Of a stretch of DNA of 14,141 nt, positions 5,900-13,976 are shown in pieces. The stretch is from a bacterium. GTDB lineage: Bacteria; Chlamydiota; Chlamydiia; Chlamydiales; Rhabdochlamydiaceae. Every line of letters begins with the position of its first letter. Position 1 is the first letter of the stretch. The stretch is taken from assembly GCA_021802305.1 (NCBI GenBank), contig JAKAAD010000015.1:1-14141 (forward strand). The letters run 5' to 3'. Both the position numbers and the translations under genes were made by a program. Under the pieces are notes generated by a model. It saw only the letters and a list, made by a program, of their open reading frames with translations, was not told the origin of the DNA and did not search any database.

Positions 5900-8380
5900 T
5901 CAAATATCCAAATTTTTCACAGAGAGTGCGTGCTGCTCGATGAACGCCCGTCGTGGAGGCACATCCTCTCCCATGAGCATTGTAAACATGTGATCAGCAG
6001 CGATCGCGTCCGGAATCGTAATGCGAAGAAGCGTGCGCCGTTCAGGATCCATCGTTGTCTCCCAAAGCTGATCAGCATTCATCTCCCCAAGTCCCTTGTA
6101 TCGTTGGAGCTCAATTCCTTTTCGACCATTGTTGCGCAGGATCTCCATGGCCTCTTTTAACGCATGGACAGGATACTCCTGGCCTGATTCATCGAGAATA
6201 TCTAAAATCTTTCCATCGGGAATCAGATATTGATCCAGGGAAAGGTTATATGTAGAGAGTCGTTTTTTAAGGCTATCTAAAAGCGCAACATCGTAGAGTT
6301 CTACAAAGCTAAAAGGCTTTGGCACAAATGTTCGCATCTCTTCCGTTTGCTCTTCGGGAGGAATCGCAGCAAGAGTCTCTTCATGGCGCGCTTTTTGCAC
6401 TTCTTCGTTGTAGCTTTTGAGCTCAGCGAGCTCTTGTCCTGAATAGATATAGCGAAGCTCATCTCCAATTTTCGTTTGAAAGCGCGGTAGTAATCCCGCT
6501 TCATTTCTTGCCTGGAGAAATTCGCGGAAAGGAACTGCTTTACGCTCTAAAGAGAGAATCCAACTTTCAGTATCGCGCACAGCGCTTAACAAGTCTGAAA
6601 GTTCTTCTTTTTTTAGCACATCCGTATGTCCTACAAGGCGAATCTGCATATCGCTCAGTCCAACGTCGAGCAAGTATTCATCCATCTCTTTTTCCGTTTG
6701 AATATAGCGGCTCATTTTTTTGCGCGTTGCTCGGTAAAGCGGTGGTTGCGCTACATAGACATATCCATTTTCGATAAGTGCCGGCATGTGGCGATAGAAA
6801 AACGTAAGGAGAAGCGTGCGAATGTGCGACCCATCAACGTCCGCATCCGTCATGATGATGATCTTGTGGTAACGGAGCTTTTCCGCAGAAAAATTGTCTT
6901 GGCCAATTCCACAACCAAACGCAGAAACCATGGAAGCTACTTCTTGATTTTGCAGAATTTTTTCCAGCCTTGCCTTTTCAACGTTGAGAATTTTTCCGCG
7001 AATGGGAAGAATCGCTTGAAAACGGCGATCGCGACCTGTTTTTGCGGAACCACCCGCAGAATCTCCTTCTACAATGAGAATTTCGCAAAGCGCAGGATCT
7101 TTCTCTTGACAATCTGCAAGTTTTCCGGGAAGCCTGCTTGCATCCAAGGCGGTCTTTCTCAGTGTAAGCTCTCTTGCTTTTTTCGCAGCTTCTTCTGCCT
7201 GTGCGGCCAACATCGCTTTTTCAGCAATGAGACGCGTGATTACGGGATTTTCCTCAAAGAAGGTCGTAAGTTCCTCGCCAACGAGTTGCTGTACAATAGA
7301 GGCAACTTCGCTATTTCCCAAGCGTTGCTTCGTCTGCCCTTCAAATTGAGGATTGGGGACCTTGAGCGAAAGAACGGCTGTAAGGCCTTCTCTCATGTTT
7401 TCTCCACTCAAGGAACCCTTCTCGCTTTTGAACAAATTGTGGTTTTTGATGTACTGATTGAGTGCACGCGTGAGCGCAGTGTAAAAACCAGTAACGTGCG
7501 TTCCACCCTGGCGCGTAGCAATGTTATTGACGTAAGAGTGGATATTTTCTTGATAGGTGCTATTCCACTGCATGGAAAGTTCCACATCGACAACTCCATC
7601 CACCCCTTCTTTCGATCCACGGATAAAAATGGGTTTAGGAAAGAGTGGTGTTTTGTTTTCATTGAGATAGGATACGAACGATTTGAGCCCTCCTTCATAA
7701 AAGAAGTGTACTTCGTTCGGCGATGCCTCTCTTTCGTCGCGGAATGTAATCTTGAGTCCTGAATTTAAGAAAGCAAGTTCTCGAAGTCGTTTCAAAAGAA
7801 CATCAAATGCAAATTGCGTGACCGAAAAGATCGCATCATCGGGTAAAAACGTGACTTTCGTTCCTCGCTTTGTGGTAGTTCCCATCATGCGAAGAGAAGA
7901 TGTGGGCTTACCTTTTGCAAAAGTCATCTCGTAGTGCTGGCCATTTTGGAACACTTCCACAGTCATTTTTTTTGATAAAGCGTTGACGCAAGAGACGCCA
8001 ACACCATGAAGACCACCAGAAACTTTATATGTACCTTTGTCAAACTTTCCTCCTGCATGGAGGATCGTCATGACGACTTCGACTGCAGAGACATCGCGTC
8101 CTTGTTTTAGCGATTCTTTTTCATGTTTTCCAACGGGAATCCCGCGACCATTATCTTCAATGCTAGCAGAACCATCTTTGTGCAAAATGATGGTAATTTC
8201 CGTACAAAATCCAGCGAGCGCTTCATCAACGCTATTATCAACTACTTCGTATACGAGTTGATGGAGTCCACCTGCATGCGTATCGCCAATGTACATTCCA
8301 GGACGCTCGCGTACTGCTTGCAGTCCTTCCAATACGGTAATTGCACTTGCGCCATATTCATTTTGTTGTTTTGTCGTCAT
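5900..8380 (-). CDS. gyrB: DNA gyrase subunit B
   Basis: The ATPase subunit of gyrase; partner of GyrA. 826 residues, the long Gram-negative form (804 in E. coli). GHKL ATPase domain: ERPGMYIGD (25-33), YEVVDNSVDEALAG with catalytic Glu45 and Asn49, EDNGRGIPV with Asp76, and YKVSGGLHGVGVSCVNALS. Toprim: LIVEGDSAGGSAKTGR, LPIRGKILNVEKA, then IIIMTDADVDGSHIRTLLL. A stretch of charged sequence (roughly residues 560-710) corresponds to the Gram-negative Toprim insert. The C-terminal YKGLGEMNADQLWETTMDP is typical. The start ATG overlaps the dciA stop as ATGA, so translation is coupled to dciA. It should be the last gene of an mgtE-dciA-gyrB transcript. The stop lies one base from the convergent glycosyltransferase stop, leaving no room for a conventional terminator outside the coding sequence. 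Confidence 0.99.
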   Translation of the reverse strand: MTTKQQNEYGASAITVLEGLQAVRERPGMYIGDTHAGGLHQLVYEVVDNSVDEALAGFCTEITIILHKDGSASIEDNGRGIPVGKHEKESLKQGRDVSAVEVVMTILHAGGKFDKGTYKVSGGLHGVGVSCVNALSKKMTVEVFQNGQHYEMTFAKGKPTSSLRMMGTTTKRGTKVTFLPDDAIFSVTQFAFDVLLKRLRELAFLNSGLKITFRDEREASPNEVHFFYEGGLKSFVSYLNENKTPLFPKPIFIRGSKEGVDGVVDVELSMQWNSTYQENIHSYVNNIATRQGGTHVTGFYTALTRALNQYIKNHNLFKSEKGSLSGENMREGLTAVLSLKVPNPQFEGQTKQRLGNSEVASIVQQLVGEELTTFFEENPVITRLIAEKAMLAAQAEEAAKKARELTLRKTALDASRLPGKLADCQEKDPALCEILIVEGDSAGGSAKTGRDRRFQAILPIRGKILNVEKARLEKILQNQEVASMVSAFGCGIGQDNFSAEKLRYHKIIIMTDADVDGSHIRTLLLTFFYRHMPALIENGYVYVAQPPLYRATRKKMSRYIQTEKEMDEYLLDVGLSDMQIRLVGHTDVLKKEELSDLLSAVRDTESWILSLERKAVPFREFLQARNEAGLLPRFQTKIGDELRYIYSGQELAELKSYNEEVQKARHEETLAAIPPEEQTEEMRTFVPKPFSFVELYDVALLDSLKKRLSTYNLSLDQYLIPDGKILDILDESGQEYPVHALKEAMEILRNNGRKGIELQRYKGLGEMNADQLWETTMDPERRTLLRITIPDAIAADHMFTMLMGEDVPPRRAFIEQHALSVKNLDI

Positions 8381-8709
8381 TCACCCATCCGAAAGTAAAG
8401 AGATTGAATTTTATGCCCAGGAAACCGCTTTTTTAAATGTTGGAGCAATCTCTTCTTTTCATGCTGTTCCAACAATGCATACAGCGTGGAATTATTGACT
8501 CGGACCATAAGTACTCCGTGAGACAAACTCGCCACTCGAGTCATGGAAGAAAATCTCTCCCCCACAATCTCCGACCAGCCCATTTGTAAAAGATCCAAGC
8601 GGCCATGATGAGCACTCTGAACTCGATGTAATGCTTGGGGAAGAAGATCTTTCAACAACTTATTTGTCACTTGTCCCATGGGAATATCCCGATCATATCG
8701 CAAAAACAC
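8377..8709 (-). CDS. dciA: DciA-type replicative helicase operator (DUF721)
   Basis: 110 residues of the DUF721 family. The family pattern is visible: KDLLPQALHRV (about 20-30), a conserved Trp in QMGWSEIVGERFSSMTRVASL, the GVLMVRVNNSTLYALLEQH strand-helix, and the closing HKIQSLYFRMGE. DUF721 proteins (DciA) act on loading of the DnaB replicative helicase in bacteria lacking DnaC. A DUF721 gene directly upstream of gyrB is also found in Chlamydia and, with recF, in actinobacteria. The start is uncertain: GTG at 8709 keeps a short RYDR stretch resembling other DUF721 N-termini, but no ribosome site precedes it; ATG at 8679 (eleventh codon) has GGGA about 8 bases upstream. The end overlaps gyrB by four bases (ATGA), and mgtE ends 23 bases before the GTG, so all three are probably co-transcribed. 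Confidence 0.9.
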   Translation of the reverse strand: MFLRYDRDIPMGQVTNKLLKDLLPQALHRVQSAHHGRLDLLQMGWSEIVGERFSSMTRVASLSHGVLMVRVNNSTLYALLEQHEKKRLLQHLKKRFPGHKIQSLYFRMGE

Positions 8710-8732
8710 TAAAAAGAAAAGGCGTTGATCAC

Positions 8733-10124
8733 TTACAAAAGTAAGGTGCTCAACCCCGTTGCAATGAGAAAATAAATCGCCATAGAAAGCACGTCATTAA
8801 ATGCTGTGACAATAGGACCCGATGCAACTGCGGGATCTACTCCGATGCGCGAGAAAAACAGGGGAGAAACAACTCCAAGTAAACTTCCGGTAAGACAAGC
8901 CCCCAAAAGTCCCGCACCTACAATCATACCGATTGCCATTGGACTTACATGCACTCCTACGTAGGCAAAACCAAGAAAGGAAACTAAAACAGCACAGACA
9001 ATTCCAAAAAAGGTTCCCGTGGTTAAACCTATTCGCAGCTCTCGAAACACAATTTCGCGGCGATTTGATGGCGATAAAAGCCCTAATCCCATACTCCGCA
9101 CGAGTAACGTACTACTTTGAATTCCAATATTCCCCGACATACCTGTGATCAACGGTACAAAAAAGAGCGCAAACGTAAGAATTCCTTGTGCATAATTTTG
9201 AATCGAAGACATGACACTGCCATTTACAAGCCCTGCACAAAGCGTCACAATGAGCCATGGCGCTCGAGAAAGAACGCGACGAAATAGCGATCTAGGTTCT
9301 TGGATCTTTTCCGTTGTTCCTGCCATGATGGCGATCGTCTCATCTAAACGATCTTCCATGGCATCGATTGCTTCATCATAGGCAATCACTCCAACAAGGT
9401 GACCTTCTGCATCGACAACGGGAAGGGCAGCAATTTTATATCGTTCCACGAACTCAAGCACTTCTTCTCGAGAAGTTTCCACAGTCACGGTATACTGTAG
9501 AGGTTTCATCACCTGCCTTAACGTCAACCGCGGTGCATTGACCATGAGGTTGCGCGCAGGAACAATGCCCAACAATTTTTTTTCAGCATCCAAAACAAAC
9601 ACATGACTTGTCAATTCGATCCCAGGTTGTCCGCGTATTGCATCTATTGCCTCCCCTAGGGTCACTTCTTGCAGAAAGGCAAAATATTCATTTGTCATGA
9701 GCCTTCCTGCTGTGTTGCGCTCATGCTTTTTAATCTCTCGAATATGTTGCGCTTTTAATGGATCGAGGATTTCCATAACTCGGCGGAATCTTCTTTCGGA
9801 AATATCTTCTAAAATTTCTACGGCCTCGTTTGCAGGCATCGTTTCAAGAAGATTTTTAACAGCGTTATCGCTGATGTAACGAAAGATAGCAACGCGCGTG
9901 CTACTGTCAGCGTTGACCATAAAAGAAATTTTTGCTTCGACATCCACTAAATTTTCATAGAGGATAGGCCGTGCAGATGCAGGAAGATGGGACGCAGCAT
10001 ACGCTAAATCGATCGGAGAGTGTTCCGATGCAATTTTCGCAACTTCGTGCAATGCAACCATGGAAGTTTCTCGATGAAAAGCTTGCTCAAGCTTTTCCTG
10101 CAAAATATCGTTTGCAGCGTACAT
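8733..10124 (-). CDS. mgtE: Magnesium transporter MgtE
   Basis: An inner-membrane Mg2+ channel gated by intracellular Mg2+. 463 residues, the normal length. N-terminal superhelical domain (about 1-130; YISDNAVKNLLETMPANEAV, then ILEDISERRFRRVMEIL); a CBS-domain pair (about 140-265; LMTNEYFAFL, VPARNLMV, VGVIAYDEAIDAMED); then a five-helix membrane domain from about residue 290 (APWLIVTLCAGLVNGSV, GNIGIQSSTLLVRSMGLG, IGMIVGAGLLGACLTGSLLG, and DPAVASGPIVTAFNDVLSM with the conserved acidic pore-region Asp444). ATG at 10124 has GAGGAG five bases upstream. It is transcribed from a strong divergent promoter and heads the mgtE-dciA-gyrB unit. The expected leader is only about 34 bases, too short for a magnesium riboswitch, so control is probably through the CBS/N domains of the protein. 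In Chlamydia mgtE lies a few genes from gyrB, so this arrangement is a compact version of the same neighbourhood. Confidence 0.97.
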   Translation of the reverse strand: MYAANDILQEKLEQAFHRETSMVALHEVAKIASEHSPIDLAYAASHLPASARPILYENLVDVEAKISFMVNADSSTRVAIFRYISDNAVKNLLETMPANEAVEILEDISERRFRRVMEILDPLKAQHIREIKKHERNTAGRLMTNEYFAFLQEVTLGEAIDAIRGQPGIELTSHVFVLDAEKKLLGIVPARNLMVNAPRLTLRQVMKPLQYTVTVETSREEVLEFVERYKIAALPVVDAEGHLVGVIAYDEAIDAMEDRLDETIAIMAGTTEKIQEPRSLFRRVLSRAPWLIVTLCAGLVNGSVMSSIQNYAQGILTFALFFVPLITGMSGNIGIQSSTLLVRSMGLGLLSPSNRREIVFRELRIGLTTGTFFGIVCAVLVSFLGFAYVGVHVSPMAIGMIVGAGLLGACLTGSLLGVVSPLFFSRIGVDPAVASGPIVTAFNDVLSMAIYFLIATGLSTLLL

Positions 10125-10138
10125 TGCAGCTCCTCGGG

Positions 10139-10167
10139 TTGTTCAATTTGCATAGATTGTGTATATT
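10139..10167 (+). promoter_or_regulatory. typA promoter (sigma-70 type)
   Basis: TTGTTC (10139-10144), a 17-base spacer and TATATT (10162-10167), about 30 bases before the typA ATG. The -35 is weak (three of six) and the -10 good (five of six). It faces and overlaps the mgtE promoter, so polymerase binding at the two should be mutually exclusive. Confidence 0.55.
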
Positions 10168-10194
10168 ATAGCCCCAACCATGGATAGTGTTCAA
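10165..10194 (-). promoter_or_regulatory. mgtE operon promoter (sigma-70 type)
   Basis: Minus-strand TTGAAC (10189-10194), an 18-base spacer, then a perfect TATAAT (10165-10170). The predicted start is near 10158, giving a leader of about 34 bases to the mgtE ATG. Its -10 box overlaps that of the opposing typA promoter. Confidence 0.65.
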
Positions 10195-10196
10195 GT

Positions 10197-12005
10197 ATGA
10201 ACTTCCCCCCAGAAAAAATGCGAAATATTGCCATTGTAGCGCACATCGACCATGGCAAAACGACTCTCATCGATAACCTACTTAGACAATCGAATGTCTT
10301 TCGAGACAATGAAAAAGTACCCGAACGAGTCATGGATAGCTATGACCAGGAAAAAGAGCGCGGCATCACGATTTTTGCTAAGCACACGAGCTTGTACTAT
10401 GGCGATTTCAAAATAAATCTTATAGATACCCCCGGACATGCTGACTTTTCGGGCGAAGTAGAACGCGTCCTCGGCCTCGTCAACGCCGTGCTTCTCCTCG
10501 TGGATGCGCAGGAAGGACCCATGCCTCAAACGCGATTCGTGCTTTCCTTAGCATTAAAAATGGGATTGCGACCCATTGTCATCGTCAACAAAATTGATCG
10601 AACCAAAGCTGATCCTCATATTGCATTGAACAAAACATTTGACCTCTTTGTAGAGCTTGGTGCAAACGACGAACAACTTGGATTTCCTTTTATTTTTGCA
10701 TCGGGACTCTCCGGCTTTGCTGTGAAGGAACTCGTGGATCCACGAGTAGACATGCGACCCCTCTTTGAACTCATCGTGAACGAGGTGCCTCAGCCATCTG
10801 GAAATGCTGATCTCCCCTTTCTTATGCAGGCTGTCACATTGTCTTATGATGAATACGTGGGACGGCAGGCCTGCGGACGCGTTTTACAAGGAACAGCCGC
10901 TAAACAACAGATGATTGCACGCGTCGATGCCCAAGGTCATGTAACCCAACATCGCATTCAGCGCATTGAAGGTTATCACGGCATTAAGCGACAGGAACTC
11001 GAAATTGCAAGTGTAGGGGATATTGTTAGCATCGCGGGCATTCCTGAAGTTTTAATTGGAGATACTCTGTGTGATCCACAACATATCGTACAGCTTCCCA
11101 CCATCCGCATTGCAGAACCCACCGTCTCAATTGAGATTATGGTCAACTCAGGTCCTCTTGCAGGAAAAGAGGGTAAGTTCGTGACAATGAATAAACTTCG
11201 CGAACGACTCCTTCAAGAAAAAAAATCCAATATCTCTCTTGTGATTGACGAACATTTTCGAGATGATGCTGTGCGCGTGTGCGGACGTGGGGAACTCCAT
11301 CTTGCTGTCCTCATTGAAGCCATGCGTAGAGAAGGATTTGAATTTGTCCTTTCAAAACCTCGCGTTCTTTTCAAAGTGGAAAATGGCGTCGAACAAGAAC
11401 CCTACGAAATGGCTCATATTGAGGTTCCTCAGGAATTTGCTGGAAGCACCATTGAAGAACTCTCTCGGCGAAAAGGTGAATTACAGCAGCTCCAAACGAA
11501 TGATCGCAACCTGACCGAACTCGACTTTTTAATCCCTACGAGAGGACTCATGGGGTATCGCAACTCCTTCCTCACTGCAACAAGGGGCCTGGGCATTTTG
11601 ACCTCAGCCTTTGCGCAGTATGGACCCACAAAAGGAGAGATCGTAAGGCGATCTAAAGGCGTCTTGATTGCAAATGCAACTGGGAAAGCAACTCCTTATG
11701 CTCTTTTTGGGCTCCAAGAACGCGGATCGCTCTTTGTCTCTCCGGGTGATGAAGTTTACGAAGGAATGATCGTTGGAGAGCATAGTCGCGAAAATGATCT
11801 TGTCGTCAATGCGACAAGAGAAAAACATCTCACGAACGTCCGCGCGGCGGGGAGTGATGAAAACATCATCTTAACGCCCCCGCGCAAAATGATCTTGGAA
11901 CAAGCAATTGATTTCATCGAAGATGATGAGTGGGTGGAAGTGACTCCCAAAAGCATTCGCTTAAGAAAGCAATACCTCAAAGAAAACGACCGAAAGAGAA
12001 AGTAA
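10197..12005 (+). CDS. typA: Ribosome-binding translational GTPase TypA/BipA
   Basis: A translational GTPase of the EF-G/LepA superfamily that acts on the 70S ribosome, in stress and low-temperature ribosome assembly or translation of particular mRNAs. 602 residues, as usual. G1 AHIDHGKTT (15-23), switch I with RGITIFAKH, G3 DTPGHADFSGEVERV, G4 NKIDR, G5 SGLSG; then domain II, and EF-G-type domains with AEPTVSIEIMVNSGPLAGKEGK, GRGELHLAVLIEAMRREGFE and GLMGYRNSFLTATRG. The C-terminal BipA-specific domain is intact (LTNVRAAGSDENIILTPPR, then ending in a basic KENDRKRK). The start at 10197 fits family N-termini (RNIAIVAHIDHGKTT follows by residue 9), although the ribosome site is weak. It is divergent from mgtE. 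Its last 29 bases overlap the end of the convergent RING-protein gene. Confidence 0.98.
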   Translation: MNFPPEKMRNIAIVAHIDHGKTTLIDNLLRQSNVFRDNEKVPERVMDSYDQEKERGITIFAKHTSLYYGDFKINLIDTPGHADFSGEVERVLGLVNAVLLLVDAQEGPMPQTRFVLSLALKMGLRPIVIVNKIDRTKADPHIALNKTFDLFVELGANDEQLGFPFIFASGLSGFAVKELVDPRVDMRPLFELIVNEVPQPSGNADLPFLMQAVTLSYDEYVGRQACGRVLQGTAAKQQMIARVDAQGHVTQHRIQRIEGYHGIKRQELEIASVGDIVSIAGIPEVLIGDTLCDPQHIVQLPTIRIAEPTVSIEIMVNSGPLAGKEGKFVTMNKLRERLLQEKKSNISLVIDEHFRDDAVRVCGRGELHLAVLIEAMRREGFEFVLSKPRVLFKVENGVEQEPYEMAHIEVPQEFAGSTIEELSRRKGELQQLQTNDRNLTELDFLIPTRGLMGYRNSFLTATRGLGILTSAFAQYGPTKGEIVRRSKGVLIANATGKATPYALFGLQERGSLFVSPGDEVYEGMIVGEHSRENDLVVNATREKHLTNVRAAGSDENIILTPPRKMILEQAIDFIEDDEWVEVTPKSIRLRKQYLKENDRKRK

Positions 12006-13929
12006 TTGCCGTTGCTACGAGTCCTCGCAGTCTTGTATCAATAAGAATTCTTCCTAATAGAGAGTCAAGAATAGGCCTTTCACCGCATATGCAATTTTCT
12101 ACTTCTTTTGTAACCACGGTTACATTGCAACCAAGATGCATCCCATATTTATCATGAACCCAAAAGACATCCCATATACTCCCCTGAAAGAGCTTGCTAC
12201 TATACTCATAAATGCTTTTCATCGTGTGTCGTAGATGCGTTTCTTCGTCACCGCATGAAGAATGCGCGGGAACAAAAAAACGAAATGTATTTTTAAGAGC
12301 TCGGACATCTCGGCGTATTCCATCTAAGAGATTGGAATTTTCCAATACTATCCATCGGAGTTGCGCATTTCGAAATACAATGTACGTCTGCATGAGGGCA
12401 TAACTTAAATGCGTATATGGCTTAGAAGAAAACATCGCTAGAGCAATTTCAGAGACAATGCGATGGAAATAGACAAAATGCATGAAACGCTGCATAGGTG
12501 TAATCCCGCTCCAACGCGCAGAGACATTTGTGAGCGCATTTTTCGGAACAAATTGAGAAAGAATGGCATTCAAATCGACTGCTTTTGCCAAAGAAAGCTG
12601 TTTTAACGAAGCGACGAGTATCGTTAAGCAGATAGTCGTCACTAGAACGGCAGCTCCGACAGCTGCCATTTTGCCCCAGTCAATTTGTGCAGATTCAACA
12701 GATTTTTTAGATGATTCCCATTTTTTTTGAAATGCATCGTATGCGTTAATGTAGTTTCGCACGGTCAAAAAGATATCTCCTAAGAGAAAAACTTTTTGCG
12801 CGTTGTAAATAACATAGCTCATTTCTGGTCGGCGCTGCACATGCGCTAAAGCTGTCTGAAACAATGTATAACAAGCAGTGATTGTATCTAAGAAAGGAAA
12901 CGAAGCATAATAGCTCGATTTATTTATTGTGGGTTTAGCGACCTCTACAGTCGCCATAACCTGCTCTTCCTGCCAATCCATCGAAAAGGATACAAAATTC
13001 TGAAAAGGCCGGTCTTGACACACGGGACACGCTGGTAAGTCGTCTGGATGAATCTGCACTTCACAAGTACTGTGTGAATGGCGCTCAGTATTACTATCAT
13101 AAAAATCATGTACATTGATAGTATATTTGTTATGAAAAAATTTGTTTTTATTATAAATTCTGCTGACTATACATGTGTCATGAAGAACATGGTCTTTACA
13201 AAAAAAAGAATTAGGATTTGCTTGCGAGCAATGGGAACACGTCATAGTCATATCGGTAACTGGAACCAGCAAGGCAGTGTAAGAAAAATCAACCGATATT
13301 AATTTGCTCAACTCTTTATAATAAATTTGAGCGGCTTTTTTAAAAAGCACCCACTTTTGAGTAGAAATGCGATAAAGGCAGCCGCATTGGGTGAGTGCAT
13401 TGATTGCATAAAGGGCTTTCTTGGGAGAAATGCATGCTAAGGTGGTGTTCAAAATGATTCCGATCGTGTAGAGCGATTGTGCAATTCGAGGCTGCAAGGG
13501 AATTGTCCAAGACGTTATTATATTTGTACGATTTTCTACGGATAATTTTTCCAAAAGCCCTTTGTCTTCTCGGTACAGTTTTGCGCGTATAAAATATCCA
13601 CAAATTTCACTAAGGATCACGGAAAAACTAAGCACGAAAATAACTTTTTGCACGAAGATTGGTGATTTTTTCTCAATAAGGAATTGCTTCACATCGGGAC
13701 CCATTTTGTTGAACAGACTCCAAAATAGCCACACTGCGTTTGCCCCATTGAGGACTGGCTGTATGCCATGGATTCTAGATGCATAGACGGGATCCGTGGA
13801 ACTCTTATGGACTAAGTAGAGTTGAAAAATATTGTAAACAGCAAAAGCCTTTTCTTTATCAAAATTCAAAATTTGTTTACAAAAAGCATCCTCTACATGA
13901 GATACTACATTACTTACAGAAACGGGCAT
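11977..13929 (-). CDS. Multi-span membrane protein with a RING-H2 finger, candidate E3 ubiquitin ligase effector
   Basis: 650 residues, no clear bacterial family. The centre holds eight metal ligands in RING-H2 order and spacing: C231-x2-C234-x9-C244-x2-H247-x2-H250-x2-C253-x47-C301-x2-C304, with the typical Ile after the sixth ligand and Pro after the seventh (CPVC); CKDHVLHDTCI closely resembles eukaryotic RING-H2 cores. Hydrophobic segments lie near 93-115, 150-168 and, strongest, 421-443 (MAAVGAAVLVTTICLTILVA), with weaker ones near 62-74, 375-390 and 484-500. Residues 144-197 and 477-530 align without gaps (about 12 identities, including R, Y, LA, AL, Q, R, W), suggesting duplication. 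No Sec signal peptide. RING proteins recruit E2 enzymes for ubiquitin transfer, which bacteria use only in a host, so I infer a secreted effector, possibly on the inclusion membrane; ligase activity is unproven. The start ATG at 13929 has no good Shine-Dalgarno sequence. The 3' end overlaps typA by 29 bases; an IS4 fragment lies 47 bases upstream. Confidence 0.88.
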   Translation of the reverse strand: MPVSVSNVVSHVEDAFCKQILNFDKEKAFAVYNIFQLYLVHKSSTDPVYASRIHGIQPVLNGANAVWLFWSLFNKMGPDVKQFLIEKKSPIFVQKVIFVLSFSVILSEICGYFIRAKLYREDKGLLEKLSVENRTNIITSWTIPLQPRIAQSLYTIGIILNTTLACISPKKALYAINALTQCGCLYRISTQKWVLFKKAAQIYYKELSKLISVDFSYTALLVPVTDMTMTCSHCSQANPNSFFCKDHVLHDTCIVSRIYNKNKFFHNKYTINVHDFYDSNTERHSHSTCEVQIHPDDLPACPVCQDRPFQNFVSFSMDWQEEQVMATVEVAKPTINKSSYYASFPFLDTITACYTLFQTALAHVQRRPEMSYVIYNAQKVFLLGDIFLTVRNYINAYDAFQKKWESSKKSVESAQIDWGKMAAVGAAVLVTTICLTILVASLKQLSLAKAVDLNAILSQFVPKNALTNVSARWSGITPMQRFMHFVYFHRIVSEIALAMFSSKPYTHLSYALMQTYIVFRNAQLRWIVLENSNLLDGIRRDVRALKNTFRFFVPAHSSCGDEETHLRHTMKSIYEYSSKLFQGSIWDVFWVHDKYGMHLGCNVTVVTKEVENCICGERPILDSLLGRILIDTRLRGLVATAITFSFGRFL

Positions 13930-13937
13930 GATATGCC

Positions 13938-13968
13938 ATTATATATCTTTTTCCTTTGTACTGGACAA
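13938..13968 (-). promoter_or_regulatory. Possible promoter of the RING-protein gene
   Basis: Minus-strand TATAAT (13938-13943) with TTGTCC (13963-13968) at a long 19-base spacing. Transcription would begin only a few bases before the ATG at 13929, giving a nearly leaderless mRNA, which would fit the missing Shine-Dalgarno sequence. AT-rich sequence makes a chance match quite possible. Confidence 0.3.
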
Positions 13969-13976
13969 AAATAAAT

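Noticed and set aside
6626..7762. 378-codon plus-strand open frame
   Set aside because: It lies wholly antisense to gyrB, has a low-complexity basic composition and no motif; it is a shadow of the gyrB frame.
10125..10164. Magnesium riboswitch (M-box or ykoK type) before mgtE
   Set aside because: The predicted leader is only about 34 bases, far too short for either Mg-sensing leader.
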